A stretch of DNA of 40,584 bases, from assembly GCA_002633005.1 (NCBI GenBank), contig NMRA01000888.1, positions 1 to 40,584 of the forward strand. The letters are read 5' to 3'. Within the stretch, counting starts at the first letter, position 1. The number at the start of each line of letters is the position of its first letter. The notes under the pieces are model-generated. The model was not told the origin of the DNA. It saw nothing but the letters and a program-made list of their open reading frames with translations, and ran no database searches. Of this stretch, positions 11,101 to 23,100 are shown in pieces. Position numbers and translations under genes: made by a program. Origin of the DNA: Phoronis australis (taxonomy: Eukaryota > Phoronida > Phoronidae).

Positions 11101-14100
11101 TGTTATTTTACATTATATTTTTTATAATAAACATTAAAAAGCTACTGCCTAGGTAGAAGTAGCAATTTGTTATTGCTGGAGTCCAGGCTCAACTAAAGTC
11201 AAGAGTCTCAAGTAGTAAATAACGAGCTGTCAGTTGTTCCCAAGCCCAGAAATCGTTTATAATCTGAGTAAGGAACAAAGTGAGACCAATTTTTTATAGC
11301 CTGTATGTGGATTTAATCAACAGTTAGTGTTTCGAGAGAAGGTGGGGGCTTATAGTAGTTTTAAGTGTAATTGTTATTATATATTTTTTAAAAATCTTGC
11401 CATGTCCTTAAAAGAAAGGCCTGTAAACAGAAAGTTCTTATTGGTTTTATTTATTAAATCTTTTTTGTTCACTATCTGCTTAATTTGGTTGTTGAGTCGT
11501 GTTTTTTTATTTTCCATCTCTTAGCAGTGGAAGTGGTTCAGATCAGTCATCTCAACTGGAACATCTGGAACATACTTTAATTGAAGAAGAAGGGGAAATG
11601 ACTGAAGTCAAGGTCATAAATGAATCACCCAATGTTCAGACCAATGAGACAGCTTTTGGGAGTGCAGAAAAACCTATTCCAAGGAAGATTGCTTCCCTGA
11701 GCTCCTGGCATTCTGCAGAGGCTAAAACGAATGAAGAACAGAATAATGGTGATGATGACCATGATAGCAACCTTGGTGAAGATCAGGTTGATGGTACCCA
11801 TGGTGATAATGACAGTGTTGGTAACCAAGGTGATAGTGACAGTGTTGGTAACCAAGGTGATAGTGACAGTGATGTTGGTGGTGATAGTGATCATGATGAC
11901 AATGATGGACTCATTGGTACTGGACAGTTCTCTGTCATTCACGAAGAGGATGAAGATGACTTAGAATCAAACACAGATTCAGGTATTTGGTTTTTTTTTG
12001 GTTGTAGTTGATTAGAGCTTTAGGTAGCAAGTTTCTTTTAAATTTGTTTGTTAAACGCCATGCTCCAGTACATCTTAAACAACCTTCGTGGAGAATATCA
12101 ATGAAGTTACTAGGTAAGACAAATAGGANCAAGAACAAAAAAAAAATTATGGGTGGTTGCATTTCAAACTTATAAAAAATTACGGGTGGTAGGCTGAAGA
12201 AATAAAAATATGGGTGGTGGTTGCGAAAAAAGGTGCCTTCCCCCCCTCCCATACAGATTTTACTGGAACAGCCCTTATTGGTTTTATTTATTAAATCTTT
12301 TTTGTTCACTATCTGCTTAATTTGTTTGTTGAGTCGTGTTTTTTATTTTCCATCTCTTAGCAGTGGAAGTGGTTCAGATCAGTCATCTCAACTGGAACAT
12401 CTGGAACATACTTTAATTGAAGAAGAAGGGGAAATGACTGAAGTCAAGGTCATAAATGAATCACCCAATGTTAAGACCAGTGAGACAGCTTTTGGGAGTG
12501 CAGAAAAACCTATTCCAAGGAAGATTGCTTCCCTGAGTTTGTGGCATTCTGCAGAGGCTAAAACGAATGAAGATCAGAATAATGGTGATGATGACCATGA
12601 TAGCAACCTTGGTGAAGATCAGGTTGATGGTACCCATGGTGATAATGACAGTGTTGGTAACCAAGGTGATAGTGACAGTGTTGGTAACCAAGGTGATAGT
12701 GACAGTGATGTTGGTGGTGATAGTGATCACCATGATGACAATGATGGACTCATTGGTGTTGGACAGTTCTCTGTCATTCACGAAGAGGATGAAGATGACT
12801 TAGAATCAAACACAGATTCAGGTATTTGGTTTGTTTTTGGTTGTAGTTGATTAGAGCTTTAGGTAGCAAGTTTCTTTTAAATTTGTTTGTTAAACGCCAT
12901 GCTCCAGTACATCTTAAACAACCTTCGTGGAGAATATCAATGAAATTACTAGGTAAGACTCATAGGATTTTTTTGTTAGAAAAAACAGTGTTCAAATTGA
13001 ATGCCTAAATTTATTAGAGACATTCGCACGCTTGGCTAAGTGGTACTGTGTCATCATTTGCTTCTTGTCACCAATTTAGGATGCACAATCACGGGAAAGG
13101 AAAATTATTTTCTCTTTTTCTTAACAGATATGTAGCACTTTAAAATGTTCCTTTGCTATGTTCAAGCTCTGCGCTATAACTAGCATCAGAGAATATTTAT
13201 TAAATCAGTTCTTGGCCACAGCAAGATTAAAAACCGGACAATTGCCGCACAAATGAAGAAGTTTATGTTAAATCAACGTTTCGTCTATTTGTTAGACATC
13301 ATCAGGATATCCTGATGATGTCTAACGAATAGATGAAACGTTAATTTAACATGAACTTCTTCCTTTTTGCAGAGAATATTTAGTTTATTATTGTGAGCCG
13401 TCTCAATGTTAGAAGACCTTGACAATAAATAGTTTGAAGACGCCTTTGGTCTGTTGAAGAAGCACATAGTTTAGTAGATGTTTTGTCAATCTCTTTTGAC
13501 ATTTTTAATTCATTTAGTTCTAGATTCTGGTAAGCATGGCCTCTGTCTGTTTGATTTCAACGATGAGGAATCTTGGGACAGAAAAGACACGCCAGGTAAG
13601 GTCTATGTTGATCAACAAATACAGGTCTCAGTGTGTAACAAAAACATTTTGTAGAATGTTTTACTAACTATGCTGTGTGTTTTGCATTAATATTGATTTA
13701 TTTGTCATAATCATGTACTTCTGAGTTGCCAATGTTTTAGTCATTGGCGTTTTCAACACACCTTACTGCATTGTGGTATTTCCAGATGTCAGTTGACAAA
13801 ATTTGTAAACCTGACAGTTTGTTAAAGTTTGTTTAATAATGAATTTTGTTTGATGTTCAGGTAAGAAAAGCGCAGGTACGCCCGGAGATGTTGCTTCTCT
13901 AACTCCACCTACTAGTAAACTCATGACCAAGTTGTTCCCAAAACTCAAGAAACCTAATGAAGTCCAACCAGCGAGTGTGAAACAGGTTGGTTATGCTAAA
14001 AATTCCAAGAAAGCTAAAGGCTAACATTCTATCATGCGACACCATCTATTTATTACAGGGATACCGAGGTTGTAATTTTCGCTCTTAGATCTCAACCTTC

Positions 14101-17100
14101 CATGATTTGTTTTGAGTAACTTCTCACCTGAGCACATAACAACAGTGTTGCCTCCTGCACAGGCGAGCATCTCTAAACAATCCTCTGTGATGTCACTGGT
14201 TCATGTTAGCCTTTCTTTGACCTGGCAGGGTTAGTTATGTGTCTAAATGTGAATGATATGAAAAATCTCCCTACTTCATTTTACAAGTCTCGTGCGAACC
14301 TCGCAGGTGTATGTAAATATTGGCTATTGGGGATCATAAATCAGTACTCAATGCGATTCAATAGCCATATTGCAGACCTGTGTACCATACGCAAAAAATG
14401 CGGATTCGTACGGAAATTGAACCTCCAGTACGCAAGTACGCACAGCCAGGCAAAAATACGCAAATTCAGTAAATTCAAAAGAGATTATTAATTTGGTTGT
14501 TTCTCAATAAATATGCCAATTTTGTAGCCGAAACAGACGAGGAAGAAGATTTTAAAGTTAGAAATTAAAAAATATTGTAAAATCATTAGTTTAGCTAAAA
14601 AGTTGAGCTACAAACTCGGAAAACTTGCTTCGTTTCATTCTCGAAATAGCCTGATAATCGGTGAATCGGTATGTGTGTCACAGGCCTAACCTATAAGCAA
14701 TGACTTCTGTGATTTGTGGATTGCTTACTTCGTCTAATTCGGGTTATTTACGGCTAAGTACGTACTGTTGACAAAATGTGTTGTTTTTTGCGGACACGGT
14801 GACTGCACTGACTTTGTAGCATGTTGAGCTGATAACACTCGAGCCGCAGTCGAGCCTCGAGGTTTTTTCGCATGCAGTACGGTGGTACGTGTTCACAGAC
14901 ACTTGCAATTAATAATTATTCAAAACTTTTGTGAATGATTAAGAAAATATCGTCTGATGCAAAACATTGTCCAGTGCAGATTCATCAACACATTTTTGCA
15001 ATCATGTTTTTGTGTTAACTGAGAAATTAGGTGTAGATTAGGCATGTATTAACATAACTTGAGTTCAGTAAGGACCTTTTCTATTGATTAACAGGATCTT
15101 TTCACCAAGCGCATTATCCCTCAACTAAACACCTTAAATTATTCTGAAAATTGGTGACCAATTCACTACCTCAAGAGCCATATTGAAATCAAATAGATGT
15201 TGTAATGCCGTGCAGTTACCGATGAATGAAAATATAAAATAGTAAAACTAGTAATTTAAAACTAAAATGATGAGCATCATTTTAGTTCTACTAGTTTTAT
15301 TATTCACTACGTGTATTTTAGAAACTGTTTCAGAGGCAAGTAGGAAAAGTACTCATGCACGTACCCAGGGCGGGGAGGGGCTCAAATGAGTCCCCCATTT
15401 GGCAAAAAGGTCCTCCTGAGAGAAACCAAAAGTTTGAGACAAAAGTCCACTAAAACACAATTCATAGCTCTGAACACTGAACGAACCTGTTTTTTTTTTA
15501 TTTAGTGAAAGGTCCACTGCTAAGAATTAGAGTCCCTTAAATTTGGTCTGTACGCGAAAATCTGCAAACTGAAAAATCTACAAATCTGGTGTTCAAAGTA
15601 CTCCAGTGCTGTTTTAGTGGTACACAGGTCTGATATCGTAACCAAACACAGTCAGCAAATAAAATAAAAACTTGCATGGGTGACTTCCTGCAGCTGCATA
15701 AATGTCTGTTTTCAAGCTACTGTACACATTGCTTAGTTTAGACATAAACATGAGACGCTGTAGTGAACCATTGTTGAGCAAATGACAATAGTCTTTTCTG
15801 ACAAATAAGAGAAGAAATACGTTTGTGGAATGATGTGCACACTTCGTGATATGTTGACCAATTTTGATTCACACGTTCACTACACTTTGTTTTTGCTGTG
15901 TATTTTAGCCAAACGTGGAGAAACTTGAGCAGGCTCGACAGCAGCTGGTTAGTTCCGAAGGTGTACACTCGAAGGTGCTGCTGGATAAACTGAAGGAGTT
16001 GGAGACTGAGATTGAGAAGTTTAGAACGGAAAATGCAACGCTGAATAGTCTGAGAAAGGAACGAGAACAGGTTAGTGGACATGGTGTTGCCGGTATTATT
16101 ACTTTGGTTTTATTTTAAGAGATTTCAGTGTTGAAATGAAGATCTATTAAAACCATATGATTTTCCTTCAAGATGATCATCTTGTGAACAATATTATTAC
16201 ACGTCATAATTAGCTGTAATTAACTGTTATTACACCACAGTCATCCCTAATGACATTAGTCAGTAAATCAACCCTTAAGCAAGGTTAAGGTACATATATT
16301 TTAAGTGTAAAATGTAGTGTGTGTCCTACTTATTACACTTGAATTGCACATCGAGTATCAGCCTGCATTCGTCGAAATTATGATTACGTGAGAACATTTA
16401 TCGGCAGAAATAATACTGTGAATGTAACTGCTCGGAAATCAAGCCCCTCAAAAGAACTTTTTCATTCGAAAATTCAATGTTTTACTATTTGCTTCACTCC
16501 ATCATTTGCATTTTTACGCTCCCTCATATTTAAATGTGGATGCATTATGCCGTCATCTCTGTCCGTCTGTCTGGCGTCTGCTGCTCTATCTCCAAAACTC
16601 TTTGACATGCGTTCATGAAATTTGGCACATGTGTTCCTTTCTGGAATGGGACGTCATGAGCGAACTTTCAGACGAGTCCGACTACCGGTGTGCCCCCTAG
16701 TGGCAATTTTATTTTTTTATGTGTACCTTTGTATCTTCAAAAGTCCTTAACGGATTTTCATGAAATTTGGTATGTAGGCACCTATTAATGAGGTGTCGCT
16801 ATCTCTCCATTTTCAGATGCATTCAACCTAGTTTGTGCCACCTAGTGGCCATTTTTACTGTTTTCGAGTTTTTTGGCGTCAACTCATCTATCAACCAAAC
16901 CGTTTTTAGGATAATTGTGAAAATGGCATGTATGTTTTTACTATGAAGTGGATGGCTGACAATGATTTTGTGACGACTTCAACTACTGGAGCGCCTCCTA
17001 GTGGCAGTTTTTTGCGCTCATGGCTGTATCTCCTAAACTGTTTGCAGGATCTTTACTTAATTTAGCAAGTGTATTTATATGATGTTGACTATGGACGACG

Positions 17101-20100
17101 ACGGCTTTCAGACAGATCGGACTACTGCTGTACCCCCTAGTGGCAATTTTAGTTTTTTACGTTTAACTCTGTATCTTCAAAGGTTCTCAACAGATTTTCA
17201 TAAAATTTTAAATATAGGCATCTATTGGTGTGTTGACGCTATCTTTCTGTTTTTGGATGGAATCGAGGTATTTTGCACCACCTAATGGCCATTTTTGCTG
17301 TTTTCAAATCTTGTTTTTGGCGTCCACCTCTGTATCAACCAAATCATTGTAAGGATGGTTTTCAAAATTGGCGTATGTATGTTCTCAGTGGAAAGACGAC
17401 GTTTGATGATGGTGACTGAATACTGTGGTGCCTCCTGGTGATAGTTTCGTTTTGTGCCCATAGTTGTATCTCCTAAACCCACTACAGGATCTTTATTAAA
17501 TTTAGTAAGTGTACTTATATGAAGATAACAACAGACGATGACAGGCGGATCCAACGGACACTGTGCCCACTAGTGGCAATTTCATTTTATTACATTTTCC
17601 TTTGTTTCTCTGAAGTTCCTTGACAGATTTTTATGAAATATGGCATTTCCTGTTTTTGGATGGATTGTACGTTTTTGCGCCATCTAGTGGCCATTTTTAT
17701 GATACAAATAAATAACCCTAAAAGCACACCGTTTGCAATGCATTCGTGGGTGCATTTCAACGCTCCGCATTGCTCTTATTCATCTAGTGGTGAACTTGTG
17801 AACTAAATCATTAGTTTGGCTCATTAGCTGGTATTCAGGTTGCTATTAATTATAATATGACATCATTAGGTTGAAATCTGAGAGTATAAGATGGTGGACA
17901 ATTTGATTCGTTGTTGTTAGAGAAATGTCAAAATAGGCGAAATATAAGACAATTTGTGATTTCCTAAATATCCCAAGGGAATTTGATTTGGTTAGTAATA
18001 GAATGCTCAACAAGAATTTTCCCCCATCCTTTTGATTTATACCCATAACACAAATTTGTGAAAAATATTCAATGGACCTTCAGCTCTGTTTGAGTTGAGT
18101 ATTGGCTATAATGATTTGCGCTGTCTGCTGTTTATGGGTATTTCCAAATGTTCAATCCTATGCATGTTTACCATTTTGGGATGTATCCTAGTTAACCATT
18201 ATAAATAACGAACCACATTGTGGGCAGTACAGATAGAAGCTTGACTGGAATTTGTAATAGATTGTTAACACATGAACCCTCTATATTTCATACTGCTGTC
18301 AAAATCAAAACCTGTTATATTACTCGTTTGACTGTTGGCATGTAACATCATCTTTTTATTCAGAGACTGGAAAAAATGAAAAAAGAAGTCGATGAATTTG
18401 AGAAACAGAAAGGGGAGGAGCTGAAAAGAATCCAAGAATACAAAACTCAAGAGTTGAAGAAAATTAAGTATGTACCTGCGATATTTTCAATGAACTTAAA
18501 CCTGACAATAATGTAAGAGGGTGTTGAATGTATAGGTAACTGGTAGCAGTGTTAGTAGTAATCCTCTGAAAAATGAGATAATGATAATTTTACAAATTAT
18601 TTTTTCTCACAAATTGAAGATTTTTCCCTGTAGCTGTGCTAATTCAGTACCTTCAGTACGTTGTTATTCATTAGGGTTCAACTGTTTCATGTTTGTGTAA
18701 ATTCAAGGAAGAAATATGTTATGGCTGTTTTGTATTCGATTTCAGACATGAGCGCAAGATATTTGACCAGTATCGAAAGGCGGCCATACCTGACAAGAAG
18801 GAGCGAGAGGAAATTGAGAACCTGAAAACACAGGTATTGAATTTGGCTCTCCACTTTTACATTAATTTCATTTATTTTTTCTCATTCAACAAATGTAAAA
18901 AGATATCTTGGAGTTACTTTTTTGAACTTCACAACTTATATGCTGGATAAGTTTGATTGTTGCATGACGTCAGGTGCATTGTTCAATAGTAGCAAGGTGA
19001 TGTGGGATAGTGTCACATTATTGTTGCAATCCAGTTTATCATCTTTATGCAACCGGAGAGAGTTCTTTATTTAGAGGTTGTAGTGCATGGTAAGAGTCGT
19101 AATTCAAGTGTATGTACAAACGAAAAAGAGGAAGCGCATTCGTACATACACGCGTAACCTTGCCTTGATTTAGAGCTATCATTTTAAACTTCATTTCAGT
19201 TTGTTCTTTATTTAGATTAGAAGTCATTTCTGGGCTTGGGAAGAACTGCTAATTCATTATTGCTTGAGACCTGGCTCAGTATGAGACCTGGCTCAGTATG
19301 AGACCTGGCTCAGTATGAGTCCTGGCTCAGTACTAGACCTGGCTCAGTACGAGACCTGGCTCAGTACGAGGCCTAGCTCAGTATGAGTCCTCGCTCAGTA
19401 TGAGACCTGGCTCAGTATGAGTCCTGGCTCAGAATGTTGATTTGAAGGACTGGCTGTTGATAGCAATATGACTAGTAACAGGCTGATTCTGTTAGCAAAG
19501 TGTCAGATGAGTTTACTAGTTAGTACATAGATACGTTTAAATTTGCCTGCTCTTTTTTAAATCAAATATTTATTTGAACCAGCAACAATGAACGACATGT
19601 CTGTGCAGAAATCACCTTGCAGAACGTCATGGGTTTGAGTCCCGGTCACAGCAGAAATCTTTTCAGACTTGTGTTTCATTATTTCACGTGATGTGACTAG
19701 CAGGTGGCGTGCAGACCAGACTTAAAAATGTTTGGGAATTATACCTGGGTATTAACTGTCTCTGTAGTTGACTGAACTGCAGGAAGAAATGAGGAAGAAA
19801 GAGGCGCGGTGGACAGCAAACTCTGGTCGTCTGCGTTCTCGTATTGAGCAGCTTGAAACAGAGAATGCGGAGTTGAAGAACGAAGTCAAGATTTTGGAAA
19901 AGAAACGTCTAGAGTTGTGGCAGAAGAGTGAAGAAACAAAGGTGGGTGGAGTGAGTAGACAACAAGGTCAAATTTCACTGAATAATTGAAAGTCTGGTGG
20001 GTTAAGCCTGTTTTAAGTCCTTGGCATTCAATAAACATACCGATTTTTTGTATAACGGGACATGGTTTGAGGTCTTATACATTTATTTACTCTGAACATG

Positions 20101-23100
20101 CTGGGAACTGTGCTTTGCACTTCACCAAACACAACTACATCCAACACAAACAAGACATATTGAACACACAAAACATGAGTCTCGATAACCTGAAACAATA
20201 GCTAATCCTTGAATATCCTATACTGTGTTGTAGGTCACACCCTACCTGACAAATGACATACTGTATGTACAGTGCTGCCATCTGTCGACCAGTCACCAAT
20301 ACATTCAACACCCTATTACACTTGTACATTATTGTGAGACTTACGTTCATTGAAAACAGTTCTTTTTGAGTGAACGCAAAGTAGATGGTTATTCTGGCAA
20401 GTGTTCTAGAATATCAGATACTTGTGTAATATTCCACTCCCATTTCAGAGGTGTTTTGCTGATGCATTGCCTACCTAGTGAGCTCATAGTTCTCTGTTTT
20501 CATTTAATGTGCCGGTAACAGTTACGACCGTACCACAAACATTATCGGAAATCCAAAACATAAATTATGAAAACAACCCGAAAATAATATGACATATTCA
20601 AAAAGCTGTTACTAATTACAAACAAAATTAAAATGTGTTACCTGTGAGACGTAGGTGTGTATTGGACTCCTCCTAGCCGAGCTGTTTTGTAAGCCATCCA
20701 TTGTCAATTTGGAGTTTAACTGTGACATATTTATGCAGCCACGTTTAATTTGCTACAATATTCTTTGTGTACAAAAATAAATGACAATTGCCTTGGATTT
20801 GGTCATGAATTAGCTTAATATTAATAGCTTTATTGTATAATGACTCCATGAGTCACTTGTGCTCAGAAATTTTCTGAGATTATATTGCCGTATTCGTAAT
20901 AACTGAGTTAGCTCGTTGCAGCTTTACTTCATTCCCATAACGCATTCTGTCTGCAGTTTTGTGTATGACCACATCTGGTGTGTTTGGTTTTCAGAAATCA
21001 TCAAAAGCAACGTCAAAATCCAGTTTTTCATCGGTTGCCAGCGACAGACCAAAACCTGTTACATCCATCCTCAAGTCGAATATTCCAAGTACTCATCAGG
21101 AGATTTTGAATCCAAAACCTCTGATACCTACAGGCGCTCATAAGAATGATGATACTTTCGACAAAAACCCAAAATCAGTTGATTTTAGTCCTGATGCAAT
21201 GCTTCCTAGTCAACTGAAAACACTGACTGGAAGTGACAATAAAACAGTTTTCAATCTGAATACAAATAATAGTGCTGTGAAGCCTGCATCTCCAGTTGAA
21301 AGGCCATTCCCGATAGTTGTGAGAGAGTCGTCAAGAATCGTCCATTCTCCTGAGCAGACAACCTCCATGAAAGCAGACGACTCATTGAGAGTGTCATTGG
21401 GTGCAGAGGTCAGTCCTAAAGTGACCTCTGAAGACCTACCAGAGACTACAGTTGTCAGGTAGGAAGTGATGGTGGCTGATTGCCATGGTGCTGTGGATCA
21501 GATTTTTCTCTTCACGTCTTAAAAAAAAATTTTCCCAATACTAGGCCTAATACTATAAAGTTTTACTTATGACTAGATTTGTACTTTAGGGCTGTCACAC
21601 CAAACTCAGAACATTTGCCATGGTTGGGGATAAACATTAGTGGAAACTGTGTCCAGAAACACGTCTTGAATGCGGCACCATCCACATGGTTTTTGCTGAG
21701 GTTGCACAATGCTTATTCAGTTTCCGTTCGCTGTTTTTGTTTTTCAAGATCATACTGAGAACTAGCGCAATATGATAGGGCCCTAATCAGTCATGTTCGT
21801 TGAACTTTGACAATTTTTGAGTCGAGTCTTGTGAAAGTTTGGAGGTCTTTCTGCCTGGAATATGTCAGTTAAATTATTCCATCTAGTAGAATGTTTTAGT
21901 TGAAATCGGTATTTTTATGCCTTGATTACGATGCTCGAGGGATCTTGAAGATTGAGTGCTTTCTAGATGCCGAACATGACCAGGGGCTTGTTTCTGAAAG
22001 AGAGTATTGCCTTTTGTCTTATGACTTCAGCCAAAAGTCAGAAATCTGACTATGGATGATTTTTTTTCATGTTCCTCTAAACTTTGAACAGACTATGGAT
22101 TTCTGTTTTTTGACTTTGATTTGTTGACTGATTTTTGGATATTCAGTCTTAGCCTGTTTTTATAAAACAGTAAGCCATCGAAATTGTGATTTTTGGCCAA
22201 AATGTGATTTTTAGCCAAAATGTGATTTTTAGCCAAAATATGATATTTAGCCAAAAGACATTTAACAGGCTCTTCCAGAAACATGCCCGAGGCGATGTTT
22301 CATCGGGTGAGTAGTTGTGATTTGTGGATTTCTACGCCTGGCCAGCACTCCTGACAATTGCCCAGTTGCCCGATGAAAATGACCATTTTTCTGCCACAAA
22401 TTCATGGGATTGACATTGGAAGATTTACGTGACCAAGGTTCTAATTAGAAATTAAGCAAATTTCATTCATTTGCATTTGGCTTTATGCGAATCGTTACTG
22501 AAACTTTTCTCTGTTTTAATATTTTTTTCTCTTTGCCCGAAACCTGACAGAACTACATATGATACAAATCTGTTTGTCATGAATAATGTTTTCAGTGCTG
22601 TTGTCAGCTGATGTGGAGAATCGCATCTTTACGGCTACTGGTAAACAAAACTGTATTTTATTGTCCATTGCAAACATGATTTTTTCATTTTTTGTATGTT
22701 GTATTGCTTATAAGCTCTTGTCATTAAAGAAATGTAGTCTAATTCCAAGAAGTGAACATCTGAACTTTTTCCTTGCAGCCAAGATGCTGTTACTAAGCCC
22801 GCAGTTCCCAGGAAACTGGCTTCCAAAATGACCAATGTCAACTTTAAGGTTGACAAGGGAGATTTTGACTTCACGGAAGAGACATATCCTGATGGAAAGG
22901 TATTGGCTGTATAAAAACCTTTTATCTTGCAGATATAAGTTCCTGACAATTTTTGTATTCTTGCAGTTGACTGTTTTTGTCAATGGGAACTACTTTTCTA
23001 TAGCGTTGCACTTGTGCAAATGCCTGTTTACATCCTGTGCATGCGTGCATTTAAGTCTCTGTGTGCCCATGCAATTAAGCCTTCGTGTGCCCATGCATTT

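Noticed and set aside
11625-11942. Minus-strand open frame of 105 codons (and 12461-12781) rich in Ile/Thr/Val
   Set aside because: It is the antisense shadow of the acidic GAT/GAC/AGT repeats of exon 8, with no independent signals.
11525-12821. A transcript containing both exon 8 copies
   Set aside because: Joining 11982 to 12361 shifts the frame and meets TAA after about 18 codons.
13255-13362. Hammerhead ribozyme: CTGATGA and GAAACG flank a small hairpin within the palindrome
   Set aside because: The bases next to CTGATGA do not form stem I and stem II lacks its closing pair, so the catalytic fold cannot be drawn. The motif is explained by the palindrome.
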